Counted from the stretch's first letter, positions 1 through 7,290 are shown. The stretch is 17,915 bases of DNA from Hominenteromicrobium gallistercoris (GCA_019119145.1 DWXR01000067.1:1-17915), one strand, 5' to 3'. Notes: generated by a model not told the origin, from the letters alone. Numbers and translations: made by a program.

Positions 1-175
1 CTTCCTGCCCTCTGTGCTGCAAAGCGAGGAGTGCGTTGTACGTGATGCCGGCCGCCTCCGCGTAGTCCGTCGCATCGTTGAGACTGACGCCGAATACGCC
101 GCATTCCTCGCGCAGCTTGTCGCCGCGCGCCGCGCGCGCAAAGGCCGTGCCGTCCCTTTGGGTTTGCTTGTTCAT
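1..175 (-). CDS. purF: Amidophosphoribosyltransferase, N-terminal fragment (runs off the left edge)
   Basis: Only the first 58 codons are in the window. PurF transfers the glutamine amide nitrogen to PRPP, the first committed step of purine synthesis. The visible part reads LREECGVFGV at residues 21-30 and ALLALQHRGQE at the end. This is the start of the class II (Ntn) glutamine amidotransferase domain. Cys25 would be the catalytic N-terminal nucleophile after removal of a 24-residue propeptide; the propeptide is inferred from the family. The ATG at 175-173 is preceded by GCAGGAGTG about 10 bases upstream. The start lies 22 bases after the ANTAR gene stop with no terminator between, so it is probably the last known gene of that transcript. 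The downstream PRTase domain cannot be checked. A glutamine-dependent asparagine synthetase or GlmS is less likely, because both normally have Cys at position 2. Confidence 0.88.
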   Translation of the reverse strand, partial: MNKQTQRDGTAFARAARGDKLREECGVFGVSLNDATDYAEAAGITYNALLALQHRGQE

Positions 176-197
176 GGGGGTCACACTCCTGCAGGAA

Positions 198-782
198 TCA
201 ATTGTACGTCTTTAAAATGTTCTCGGCGATGTTCCGCTTCGAGGTCCGCATATCCATGGCCTGCTTCTCGATGTACCGGTGCGCCTGCTGTTCGCTCATG
301 CGCAGGTATTCCACGAGGATGCACTTGGCACGCGCCACGATGCGGACTTCCTCCATCTTTTCCCGGAGCTTCCGGTTTTCGCCGTCCATCCTGCGCCAGC
401 GGTTCTGCACCGCGGCGAGCATGCGCACCGCCTGGTAAAACAGCGGCCGCGAAACCGGCCGGCGCAGCGTGAGCACGCCGCAGGCCTCCGCCCTGGCGCT
501 GGCTTCCTCGAACAGCTCGCTCTTGACGATCAGCAAAACGCCCGCCGCGGACTGCTCCGTGATGTGCTCCGCCAGCGCATAGCCGAATTCATCGGGAAGC
601 GGCGTGTTGATGATCACAAGGTCGTAGCTGTTCTGCAGGAAGAGCCGCCGCGCCTCGCCGCCGCTCTGCGCGGAGGAGACGGGCCGGAACGCGCCGCCCA
701 TCAGCATATCGGCGATGTAGGCCGCGTCCCGCTGCGCGCCGGACACGATCAGAACGCTGAACTGGGTAATACCGTTTTTCAT
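198..782 (-). CDS. ANTAR-domain RNA-binding antiterminator with pseudo-receiver domain (NitR-like)
   Basis: A 194-residue protein. Residues about 8-125 have the fold pattern of a response-regulator receiver (FSVLIV strand, YDLVIIN strand, IVK strand). The acidic pair normally following VLIV is replaced by Ser-Gly. The phosphoacceptor position in the DLVIIN strand is Asn59, so phosphorylation is unlikely. A coiled-coil linker leads to a C-terminal ANTAR domain (about 140-192, with the AKCILVEYLRMSEQQAHRYI region). ANTAR domains bind paired RNA hairpins and prevent transcription termination. The start at 782 was chosen over the upstream in-frame codon at 818 because the latter lies inside the preceding gene and a GGGGGA site precedes 782. 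The start is 14 bases after the glutamine synthetase-like stop, so the two are co-transcribed. The same pairing (glnA-nitR) is known in Clostridium. Likely targets are the leaders at 7217-7302 and 7491-7554. Confidence 0.88.
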   Translation of the reverse strand: MKNGITQFSVLIVSGAQRDAAYIADMLMGGAFRPVSSAQSGGEARRLFLQNSYDLVIINTPLPDEFGYALAEHITEQSAAGVLLIVKSELFEEASARAEACGVLTLRRPVSRPLFYQAVRMLAAVQNRWRRMDGENRKLREKMEEVRIVARAKCILVEYLRMSEQQAHRYIEKQAMDMRTSKRNIAENILKTYN

Positions 783-796
783 CGGCTTTCCCCCGC

Positions 797-1999
797 TTAC
801 ACGCCCGACCGCGGGCACCCAAACGTCTGAATGAAGGTGCGGACGAAGTATTCCGGAAACACGTTGCGGATAAAGCTGCTCTTTTCGAACACCTGAAGCG
901 CCTCTTCCGCCGATTTCGGCAGCTTCTCGCTCGTTTCGCGCGCGGCGTCCGGCTTCGGGAGCTTCGTGCGCTTCAGGTAGCCGTCGAGCCCGGCGTAGAT
1001 CAGCGCCGCATAGGCGAGGTACGGATTCGTCGTGGAATCCGGCGAACGGACCTCGATCGCGGGCTGGCCAGCCTTCTTGTACGCGAAGCAGCGCCGGCTC
1101 TTTTCCGACCAGGAGACGAACTCCGGCGCGCCGAACACGCCGAGCCGCCTGTAGGAATCGGCCGTCGGGTTCAGGATCGCCGTGATCTCCGCCGCATGCG
1201 CGAGAATGCCTGCGAGGAAATTCTCCGAGCAGTCCTTTTCGCGCAGCATCGGCGTCAGCGTGATGTGGAAGCCGTTGCCATCCTTGCCGGAGATCGGGAT
1301 CGGGTCGAAGGAGGCGGTCAGACCGTTGTGCGCCGCCATGGTCTTGACGACCGACTTGTAGGTGATCACATCGTCCGCGGCGTGAACGGCCGAGCTGTGG
1401 CAGAATTCGATGATGTTCTGCCCCGGCCCGCCGCTGTGGTGAGAGCTCTGCGGCGTGACGCCCATATCCTCCAGCGTCAGGCAGATTTCGCGCCGGACGT
1501 CCTCGCCCTTGTCCTCGGGCGCGGCGTCCATAAAGCCGGCGTTGTCGAACGGCACATCCGTCGGATTGCCTTCGCCGTCATTTTTAAAGAGGTAGAACTC
1601 GCTTCTTGCCCCAAAATTAAATATTATACCATGGAGCTTGGCAATGTCAACTGCTTTTTTCAAAATCCCGCGGCAGTCGATGTCGAAGCCGCTGCCGTCC
1701 GCGCGGCGGATGTCGCAGTAAAAGCGCACGACGCGCCCGTGCACGGGGCGCCACGGCAGCAGCGACATCGTGGAGGTATCGGGCACAAGAAACAGCTCGC
1801 TGTCGTGCTCGCGCTCGAAGCCCGTGATGCGCGAGGCGTCGATCGGGATGCCCGTTTCCAGCGCCTCCGGCACCAGAGCGGGCTGGATGGCGATGACCTT
1901 CTGGCACCCGAAAATGTCGCAGAACGCCAGCTTGATGAACTTGACGTCGTTTTCCTCAATGAAATCCAGAACCTCTGATTTTGTATACTGCATGCGCAT
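797..1999 (-). CDS. Glutamine synthetase type I-like protein, probably catalytically impaired
   Basis: A 400-residue member of the GlnA family, which usually has about 440-470 residues. Family landmarks are present: the N-terminal beta-grasp with PWRP at 82-85, SEFYLF (133-138), SSHH (185-188), GPGQN (191-195), the DGNGFH histidine (H245), the IEVRSPD segment (315-321) and NPYLAYAALIYAGLDG. Several catalytic positions differ. The first Glu of the E-x-E metal motif is Arg132. The Glu after HH is Ser189. The Glu of GQNE is Ile196. The IRIP substrate loop reads FAYKKAG. E134, H245, E316 and R318 remain. It is an intact reading frame with its own promoter at 2056-2085. The start at 1999 follows GGATGGG; an alternative ATG lies at 1993. 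It is followed closely by the ANTAR gene. Family membership is clear; loss of synthetase activity is inference. A gamma-glutamyl ligase with altered chemistry is an alternative. Confidence 0.82.
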   Translation of the reverse strand: MRMQYTKSEVLDFIEENDVKFIKLAFCDIFGCQKVIAIQPALVPEALETGIPIDASRITGFEREHDSELFLVPDTSTMSLLPWRPVHGRVVRFYCDIRRADGSGFDIDCRGILKKAVDIAKLHGIIFNFGARSEFYLFKNDGEGNPTDVPFDNAGFMDAAPEDKGEDVRREICLTLEDMGVTPQSSHHSGGPGQNIIEFCHSSAVHAADDVITYKSVVKTMAAHNGLTASFDPIPISGKDGNGFHITLTPMLREKDCSENFLAGILAHAAEITAILNPTADSYRRLGVFGAPEFVSWSEKSRRCFAYKKAGQPAIEVRSPDSTTNPYLAYAALIYAGLDGYLKRTKLPKPDAARETSEKLPKSAEEALQVFEKSSFIRNVFPEYFVRTFIQTFGCPRSGV

Positions 2000-2055
2000 G
2001 CGCCGAAACCCATCCTTTCCTCACGCCTCAGATACGCGGTCCAAACTTATTATAA

Positions 2056-2085
2056 AGTATAACACAGCCGCTTTTTTCTTGGCAA
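2056..2085 (-). promoter_or_regulatory. Sigma-A-type promoter for the glnA-like/ANTAR/purF transcript
   Basis: On the minus strand, TTGCCA (2085-2080) is followed after 18 bases by TATACT (2061-2056). A second TATAAT overlaps just downstream (2054-2049). The expected start near 2049 gives a leader of about 50 nt before the ATG at 1999. No terminator or hexaloop hairpin was found in that leader. Transcripts from the GOGAT genes may also read through. Confidence 0.6.
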
Positions 2086-2142
2086 GCTGCAGAACGCACA
2101 ATGTTTTACGGCAGAATCCGCCGTCCATTGACACGCGCGCGG

Positions 2143-2796
2143 TCAATTCGTCACATACAGCTGCTTGTATGGGTTCTTCGAGTTCGGACGCAGCATATAG
2201 TAGGTGTCGCCGAGCAGCGCCACGGCGTCCGCGCCGAATTTTTCGCAGTAGCGGCGGATCAGCGGCGCGGCGATCTCCATGTCCTGCGCGCTCGCCTTTT
2301 CCGCGATCACCTGCTGCGGCAGGTCCTTCGGCAAGTGCTCGGTGCGCAGGAAGATCCGGCCGCCGTGCATGCCCGTGCCGCAGAAGTTCCCGACCGGCTG
2401 GCGGTCCTCGCTGCCGATGCCGAGCACGACGATCACGCCGCCCGCCTGATACTCGCCGAGGAAGCTGCCGGCGCGGCCGCCGATGACCAGCACGGGGACC
2501 TTATCCTCGTACGCCTTCATGTGGATGCCAGCCCGGTAGCCGGCGTCCCCCTGCACGTAGATGCTGCCGCCGCGCATCGCGTAGCCGGCCGCGTCGCCCG
2601 TGCTCCCGTAAATCGTGATTTCGCCGGCGTTCATCGTGTCGCCCGTCGCGTCCTGCGCGTTGGCGTGCAGCACGATCTCCGCGCCGTCCAGATAGGTGCC
2701 GAGCGCGTTGCCCGGCACTTCGTAAAGCTCGATCTTCCCCGTGCGCTTTCCCGCGCCGATATAGCGCTCGCCGAGCGCATACGTTCTCTGTTCCAT
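2143..2796 (-). CDS. Glutamate synthase GXGXG-domain subunit (GltB C-terminal domain, archaeal-type GltB3)
   Basis: A 217-residue stand-alone version of the beta-helical GXGXG domain that ends the large subunit of bacterial GOGAT. The repeated Gly-rich turns are visible (GDTMNAGEITIYG, GDAAGYAMRGGSIYVQGDAGYRAG, GGRAGSFLGEYQAGGVIVVLG). In the whole enzyme this domain packs beside the amidotransferase and FMN domains and helps hold the ammonia tunnel; it has no known catalytic residue of its own. The start at 2796 follows a GGGGGAAG site and lies 12 bases after the FAD-oxidoreductase stop. It is the fifth gene of the GOGAT cluster. A related GXGXG domain occurs in formylmethanofuran dehydrogenase subunit C, but the neighbours make GOGAT the clear reading. 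Confidence 0.9.
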   Translation of the reverse strand: MEQRTYALGERYIGAGKRTGKIELYEVPGNALGTYLDGAEIVLHANAQDATGDTMNAGEITIYGSTGDAAGYAMRGGSIYVQGDAGYRAGIHMKAYEDKVPVLVIGGRAGSFLGEYQAGGVIVVLGIGSEDRQPVGNFCGTGMHGGRIFLRTEHLPKDLPQQVIAEKASAQDMEIAAPLIRRYCEKFGADAVALLGDTYYMLRPNSKNPYKQLYVTN

Positions 2797-2808
2797 TTGT
2801 CTTCCCCC

Positions 2809-4041
2809 TTACTGCTGCTTCGAAAGGAGCGCGCGGCGCGTCTGCGCCGTGAACGCCATCAGCTGCGGCTTTTCGCAGATCCGTTCAAAATCGATGGAGC
2901 TGAGCGGCGTGCGGTTGCGGATCAGCGCGGTGTAGATGCCGGCCCGCGCCACATCGCCGATCAAAATATAGCCCTTGAGCAGGTCGTCCTTATAAAACAG
3001 GACCTTGTAGTTTCCGTTTTCATGCGCCGTATACGTTTCGCCCTCATATGTGCCGGCCGTGAGGATATGCAGCCCCATGAAGCCGATGGCGTTCATCGGG
3101 ATCGCCTGGTCGAAATGCGATTCGCCGCCGGCCATGTTGACGCCCGCGCAGTACCCCTGCATGTAGGCGTTCGGCAGAAGCGCGAGGACGCGGTGCACGC
3201 CGGCGGAGATGTCGTAGCTCTCCGCGCAATCGCCAGCCGCGTACACCGACGGCAGCGTCGTCCGGCCCGTATCCTCGGTCACGATGCCGCGGCGCACTGC
3301 GCCGCCCGCCTCCGCGACGAGCGACGTCTCCGGACGGACGCCGACCGCGAGCACGAGCACGTCGAAATCGAGGACCGCGCCGCTTTTCAGCGTCGCCCGG
3401 CCGCCGTCAAACGACGCGACCGTATCGCCGAGCCTGAAGCGCAGGCCCTGCTTTTCGAGGTGCGCCTGCACGATGGACGAGCCGGTTTCGTCCAGAATGC
3501 TCGGCAGAACGCGGTCCGCAAGGTCGACGACCGTGATTTCCCGCACGCGCGCGGCGATGCCCTCGGCGCATTTCAGGCCGATCAGGCCGGCGCCGACGAT
3601 CAGCACGCGGCTCTCCGGCGTCAGCGCCGCTTCGAGCGCCTTCGCGTCGTCGAGCGTCATAAAGGAAAAGCGCTTTTCGACGGTTTCGAGGCCGTCCATC
3701 GGCGGCACGAACGGCACGGAGCCCGTCGCCACGAGCAGCTGCGTATACGGCACCTTTGCGCCGTCCTCCAGCTCCACCGTCTTTCCGGCGGGGTCTAGCC
3801 GGACGGCGCGCACGCCGAGGCGCGTCTCGACGCCGTTGTCCGCATAGAAGCTGTCCGGGCGGTATTTCATCCGCGTCTCGTCCGTTTTGCCCTCGAGCAG
3901 ATACGAGATCAGCGGGCGGCCGTAGGTGTGGTGCGGCTCGGCGGCGATCAGGAGAATGTCCCCTTCGCGGTCCACGCTGCGGATGCCCTCCACGCAGCCG
4001 ATGCCCGCGGCGGAATTGCCGATAATCACATACTTTGCCAT
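2809..4041 (-). CDS. FAD-dependent NAD(P)H oxidoreductase, predicted electron donor for split glutamate synthase
   Basis: A 410-residue pyridine nucleotide-disulfide oxidoreductase-family flavoprotein. An FAD ADP-binding turn (GNSAAG, 8-13) starts the protein. The NAD(P)-binding Rossmann turn is VGAGLIG at 149-155. The second FAD motif is YAAGDCAE at 267-274. The C-terminal about 90 residues resemble the dimer/interface domain of NADH oxidases and rubredoxin reductases. It is not the usual GltD, which carries its own N-terminal Fe-S domain; here the Fe-S part is the separate upstream gene. Predicted role: pass electrons from NAD(P)H through FAD to the ferredoxin-like subunit and on to the FMN subunit. 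The start was placed at 4041 because AGGAAAGG lies about 9 bases upstream; the longer frame from 4062 would begin inside the previous gene. It starts 4 bases after the ferredoxin stop. Cofactor preference is not visible. Confidence 0.85.
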   Translation of the reverse strand: MAKYVIIGNSAAGIGCVEGIRSVDREGDILLIAAEPHHTYGRPLISYLLEGKTDETRMKYRPDSFYADNGVETRLGVRAVRLDPAGKTVELEDGAKVPYTQLLVATGSVPFVPPMDGLETVEKRFSFMTLDDAKALEAALTPESRVLIVGAGLIGLKCAEGIAARVREITVVDLADRVLPSILDETGSSIVQAHLEKQGLRFRLGDTVASFDGGRATLKSGAVLDFDVLVLAVGVRPETSLVAEAGGAVRRGIVTEDTGRTTLPSVYAAGDCAESYDISAGVHRVLALLPNAYMQGYCAGVNMAGGESHFDQAIPMNAIGFMGLHILTAGTYEGETYTAHENGNYKVLFYKDDLLKGYILIGDVARAGIYTALIRNRTPLSSIDFERICEKPQLMAFTAQTRRALLSKQQ

Positions 4042-4045
4042 ACGC

Positions 4046-4477
4046 TCACGCCCTTTCCTCATAGATGATCGCCTTGTTCGGGCAGCCCTGCACGCAGGCC
4101 GGCTTTCCGCCCGCGTTTTCGATGCAGAGCTCGCACTTCTGCATGACGCCCTCGTCGGCGGGCATGATCGCCCCGTAGGGACAGACCAGCACGCAGGTGT
4201 GGCAGCCGACGCACTTGTCGCGGTCGATGCGGACCACGCCCGCCTGTATCGAAAGCGCGCCCGCGATGCAGCTCTTCACGCAGATCGGGTCCGTGCAGTG
4301 CCGGCATGAAACCGCAAAGCTGATGTGGTTGTCCCCCTCGATCTGGATGCGGGGGTTGATCTTTCTGTCCTTGAGCGCCTTGATCATGCTGGATTTTCCC
4401 GAGTTTGCAAAGGCGCAGTAATATTCGCAGAGGTGGCAGCCGAGGCACCACTTCTCATCCACGTAAACTCTTTTCAT
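4046..4477 (-). CDS. Four-cluster [4Fe-4S] ferredoxin-like electron-transfer subunit
   Basis: A 143-residue protein with 16 cysteines in four CxxC-type groups: C11/14/17/21, C58/61/66/70, C89/92/95/99 and C115/118/128/132. This is the pattern of the HycB/DmsB/CooF family of polyferredoxin subunits, each able to carry four [4Fe-4S] clusters. It lies between the FMN subunit and the FAD oxidoreductase genes of the split GOGAT, so the natural role is an electron wire between them; this is inferred from position. The ATG at 4477 follows AGAAAGGAG. An in-frame extension to 4561 has a low-complexity N-terminus reaching into the upstream gene and was rejected. The 70-base gap upstream contains the hairpin at 4520-4537. 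Confidence 0.88.
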   Translation of the reverse strand: MKRVYVDEKWCLGCHLCEYYCAFANSGKSSMIKALKDRKINPRIQIEGDNHISFAVSCRHCTDPICVKSCIAGALSIQAGVVRIDRDKCVGCHTCVLVCPYGAIMPADEGVMQKCELCIENAGGKPACVQGCPNKAIIYEERA

Positions 4478-4519
4478 CGAATGCCCGTTCTCCTTTCTGA
4501 AACCCGCGGCGTTATTGGG

Positions 4520-4537
4520 GCGCCCGCCTTCGGGCGC
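4520..4537 (-). other. Intercistronic hairpin between GOGAT FMN subunit and ferredoxin genes
   Basis: A perfect 7-bp GC stem (GCGCCCG/CGGGCGC) with a 4-base loop begins 10 bases after the stop of the FMN-subunit gene. No U-tract follows on the minus strand, so it is not an obvious terminator. It may protect the 3' end of the upstream message or set the stoichiometry between the large FMN subunit and the ferredoxin. Confidence 0.5.
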
Positions 4538-4547
4538 TTTCAAAGGC

Positions 4548-6053
4548 TCACTCGCCGGCATGCTTGATGCCGAGGATCTGCAGCTCCTTTTCGTTGAGGC
4601 CGACGCCGCGGAGCATCAGCCGGTTGCCGCGCAGGGCCTCGATCGAGTTGATGCCCATGCCGCCCATCATCTCCTTGATCTCGTGCTGCCATGCCGCGAT
4701 CAAATTCACGAGCCGTCCGCAGCCGATGTCGGGATTCAGACGCTTGACGAGGTCGGGCCGCTGGGTCGCGATGCCCCAGTTGCACTTGCCGGTCTGGCAG
4801 CTTCTGCACAGGTGGCAGCCCAGCGCGAGCAGCGCCGCCGTGCCGATGTAGCAGGCGTCGGCGCCGAGCGCGACCGCCTTGACGACATCGGCGCTGGAGC
4901 GGATGGAGCCGCCGACGACCAGAGACACATTGTTGCGGATGCCCTCGTCGCGCAACCGCTGGTCCACCGCCGCAAGCGCCAGCTCGATCGGGATGCCGAC
5001 GTTGTCGCGGATGCGCGTCGGCGCGGCGCCGGTGCCGCCGCGGAAGCCGTCGATCGCAATGATATCCGCGCCGCTGCGCGCGATGCCCGAGGCGATCGCC
5101 GCCACGTTGTGCACCGCCGCGATCTTGACGATGACGGGCTTTTTGTAATCCGTGGCCTCCTTCAGCGAGAAGACGAGCTGGCGCAGGTCCTCAATCGAAT
5201 AGATGTCGTGGTGCGGGGCAGGCGAAATCGCGTCCGTCCCCTCGGGGATCATGCGCGTGCGCGAAACGTCGCCGACGATCTTCGCGCCGGGCAGGTGCCC
5301 GCCGATGCCAGGCTTCGCGCCCTGCCCCATCTTGATCTCGATCGCGGCGCCCGCGCTGAGGTAGTCCCGGTGCACGCCGAAGCGGCCGGACGCGACCTGC
5401 ACGATCGTGTGCGGGCCGTACTTGTAGAAATCCTGGTGCAGGCCGCCCTCGCCGGTGTTGTAATACGTGCCGAGCGCCTCCGCGGCCCGGGCAAGGCTCT
5501 CGTGCGCGTTGTAGCTGATGGAGCCGTAGGACATGGCCGAGAACATGACCGGCACTGAAAGCTCGAGCTGCGGCTTGATGTCCGTTTTAATTCTGCCGGT
5601 TTCGTCGCGCTCGATTTTCGACGGCTTCCGGCCGAGAAAGGTCTTCGTCTCCATCGGCTCGCGCAGCGGGTCGATCGAGGGGTTCGTCACCTGCGAGGCG
5701 TTGATCAGGATGCGGTCCCAATAGACCGGCAGCGGCTTCGGGTTGCCCATCGAGGACAGCAGCACGCCGCCGCTGCCCGCCTGCCTGTAAACCTCCTGAA
5801 TCGTCTCGCCGCTCCAGTTCGCATTCTCCTTAAAGGTATGCGTCGTCTTGACGATCTTCAGCGCGCGCGTCGGACAGATCGAAACGCACCGGTGGCAGTT
5901 GACGCAGCGGCTTTCATCGGAAAGCATCGCCTTGAATTCTTCGTCGTAGGCGTGCACCTCGTTGGCGCACTGCCGCTCGCACGCGCGGCATGCGATGCAG
6001 CGCGTCTGGTCGCGGACGACCTCATATTGCGGATACAGAAAATCTATTGCCAT
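4548..6053 (-). CDS. Glutamate synthase FMN/Fe-S catalytic subunit (archaeal-type GltB2)
   Basis: A 501-residue protein. Two N-terminal [4Fe-4S] motifs come first (C19/22/25/29 and C50/53/56/60). The glutamate synthase central domain, an FMN-binding (beta/alpha)8 barrel, fills about residues 90-495. Visible landmarks include SAMSYGSIS (172-180), GEGG (201-204), KMGQGAKPGIGGHLPG, SPAPHHDIYSIEDL, IDGFRGGTGAAP (334-345) and the [3Fe-4S] ligands C413-x5-C419-x4-C424. The barrel reduces the 2-iminoglutarate formed from 2-oxoglutarate and ammonia to glutamate. Bacterial GltB carries all domains in about 1500 residues. Here they are separate genes with an added ferredoxin domain, as in archaea and many Clostridia. 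The start at 6053 follows a GAAAGG site and lies 6 bases after the amidotransferase stop. C416 is an extra cysteine within the 3Fe-4S motif. Confidence 0.94.
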   Translation of the reverse strand: MAIDFLYPQYEVVRDQTRCIACRACERQCANEVHAYDEEFKAMLSDESRCVNCHRCVSICPTRALKIVKTTHTFKENANWSGETIQEVYRQAGSGGVLLSSMGNPKPLPVYWDRILINASQVTNPSIDPLREPMETKTFLGRKPSKIERDETGRIKTDIKPQLELSVPVMFSAMSYGSISYNAHESLARAAEALGTYYNTGEGGLHQDFYKYGPHTIVQVASGRFGVHRDYLSAGAAIEIKMGQGAKPGIGGHLPGAKIVGDVSRTRMIPEGTDAISPAPHHDIYSIEDLRQLVFSLKEATDYKKPVIVKIAAVHNVAAIASGIARSGADIIAIDGFRGGTGAAPTRIRDNVGIPIELALAAVDQRLRDEGIRNNVSLVVGGSIRSSADVVKAVALGADACYIGTAALLALGCHLCRSCQTGKCNWGIATQRPDLVKRLNPDIGCGRLVNLIAAWQHEIKEMMGGMGINSIEALRGNRLMLRGVGLNEKELQILGIKHAGE

Positions 6054-6059
6054 GAATGA

Positions 6060-7184
6060 TCAGCCTTTCTCTACTTGTTCGCTTTGCTGTCGGTCCAGCG
6101 TGAAGATGACCGGCTCGCCGCCGGCCGGCGCCCATACTTTGTCCAGCGACGGCGCAATGACCCGGATCGCCGATTCCTCGCTCGCGATATAGGCCATGTC
6201 GTCCTTTTCGCCGACGACCATGGAGCGGAGCTTCAAACGGTCGTTGAGCGCCATCAGCCCGCCGGTGAAGCCGACGAGGATCGAGAATGGGCCGGTCACA
6301 AGCAGGCCGGCGAACACGTTGCGCAAATAGGTCAGCCGCGCGCGCTCCTCCGGCGGCCGGGATTCGATCGTCGACCAGAACGGCGCCGCGATGACGTTCG
6401 CCGCCTCGCGGAGCGTCAGCCCCTGCCGGCGGACCAGGTAATCGATGATATAGGTAATGACCTCGGTATCGGTCAGCAGATTGCAGGTGTAGCCGTACAT
6501 CTCGATGAAGCGGCGGTTCGCGTCGTACGAGGAGATCTCGCCGTTGTGCACGATCGAGTGGTCGAGCAGCGCAAACGGATGCGCGCCGCCCCACCAGCCC
6601 GGCGTATTCGTCGGGTAGCGGCCGTGGGCCGTCCAGCAGTAGCCCGCGTATTCCTCGAGCCGGTAAAACCGGCCGACGTCCTCGGGGAAGCCGACGGCCT
6701 TGAACACGCCCATGTTCTTTCCGCTCGAGAAGATGTACGCGCCGTCGATGAAGGTGTTCACGCGGTTGACGCAGCGCACGACGAACTCGTCCTCGTCGAG
6801 CTGGCTCTCCGCGAGCTTCGTATGCAGCGGCGCGACGAAATACCGCCAGATCAGCGGCTCGTCGGTGATCTGCGGGATCTTGCGGGTCGGGATCTTCGAA
6901 AGGTTGACGACGTCGAAATGCGCGTTGAGGAATTTCTCGCACTCCTCCTTCGCGCGGACATTGTCGTAGAAAACGTGGAACGCATACTGCTCCGCGTATT
7001 CGGGGTAAATGCCGTAGCCCGCAAAGCCGCCGCCCAGACCGTTGGAGCGGTCGTGCATGATCGCAATGGAGCGGATGATGTCGGAGCCGTCCAGCCGCCG
7101 GCCGCTTCTCGAAAATACGGAGGAAACCGCGCAGCCCGCAGGGATCCTGAATTCACCCGCCGGATTTCTGCCTTCTTTGAGCAT
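6060..7184 (-). CDS. Glutamate synthase glutamine amidotransferase subunit (class II GATase, GltB1)
   Basis: A 374-residue stand-alone class II (Ntn) amidotransferase of the split GOGAT. It hydrolyses glutamine and channels ammonia to the FMN subunit. The predicted nucleophile is Cys18 in the PAGCAVSSVF segment, implying removal of a 17-residue propeptide. Other domain landmarks are RSNGLGGGFAGYGIYPEY, the HGRYPTNTPGWWGG loop, HNGEISSYD (substrate-binding Asn-Gly) and LLTDTEVITY. The start at 7184 follows AGAGGG about 9 bases upstream. It is the first gene of the GOGAT cluster and is preceded by a perfect-consensus promoter and a leader terminator. The next gene starts 6 bases after its stop. 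The domain is clear; the exact processing site is inferred from the family. Confidence 0.93.
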   Translation of the reverse strand: MLKEGRNPAGEFRIPAGCAVSSVFSRSGRRLDGSDIIRSIAIMHDRSNGLGGGFAGYGIYPEYAEQYAFHVFYDNVRAKEECEKFLNAHFDVVNLSKIPTRKIPQITDEPLIWRYFVAPLHTKLAESQLDEDEFVVRCVNRVNTFIDGAYIFSSGKNMGVFKAVGFPEDVGRFYRLEEYAGYCWTAHGRYPTNTPGWWGGAHPFALLDHSIVHNGEISSYDANRRFIEMYGYTCNLLTDTEVITYIIDYLVRRQGLTLREAANVIAAPFWSTIESRPPEERARLTYLRNVFAGLLVTGPFSILVGFTGGLMALNDRLKLRSMVVGEKDDMAYIASEESAIRVIAPSLDKVWAPAGGEPVIFTLDRQQSEQVEKG

Positions 7185-7216
7185 GAAAGGTGACCCTCTT
7201 TCTGTTTCTGAATACG

Positions 7217-7241
7217 AAAAAAAGCCTGATTATACAGCGCT
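7217..7241 (-). terminator. Intrinsic terminator (attenuator) in the GOGAT operon leader
   Basis: On the minus strand, AGC-(G bulge)-CUG pairs with CAGGCU around a UAUAAU loop. A run of seven T at 7223-7217 follows. It lies about 50 nt into the transcript and upstream of the first start codon, so it can only act as a conditional terminator for the GOGAT genes. Confidence 0.6.
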
Positions 7242-7290
7242 GCCCGTTCCTGAAAGGCAGAAAGCATATATAACCAGACTTCATTGTCTG
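7240..7290 (-). promoter_or_regulatory. ANTAR-target-like RNA element in the GOGAT leader
   Basis: The first hairpin is CAGAC-AAUGAA-GUCUG: 7290-7286 pairs with 7279-7275 around a hexaloop with A at position 1 and G at position 4, the known ANTAR recognition signature. It sits at the very 5' end of the predicted RNA. A second hairpin (CUGCCU/GGGCAG, 7260-7255 with 7245-7240) follows and touches the 5' arm of the terminator at 7241-7217. Its 9-base loop does not match the hexaloop consensus. The ANTAR protein is encoded at 198-782. Confidence 0.55.

Noticed and set aside
2000..2049. ANTAR-type hexaloop hairpins or a terminator in the leader of the GS-like gene
   Set aside because: I looked for hexaloops with A1/G4 and for a U-tract and found neither in the roughly 50-nt leader.
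2108..2124. Hairpin ACGGC/GCCGT after the GXGXG subunit gene as a terminator
   Set aside because: The stem is only 5 bp with a 7-base loop and no U-tract follows on the minus strand. Read-through into the GS-like gene remains possible.
2101..3798. A 565-codon plus-strand open frame opposite the GOGAT genes
   Set aside because: It is rich in Arg, Ala and His, matches no family I recognise, and lies antisense to well-supported genes. Long antisense frames are expected in GC-rich DNA.
4046..4561. Longer start for the ferredoxin gene at 4561
   Set aside because: The added N-terminus overlaps the upstream gene and includes the intercistronic hairpin; the ATG at 4477 has a good ribosome binding site.
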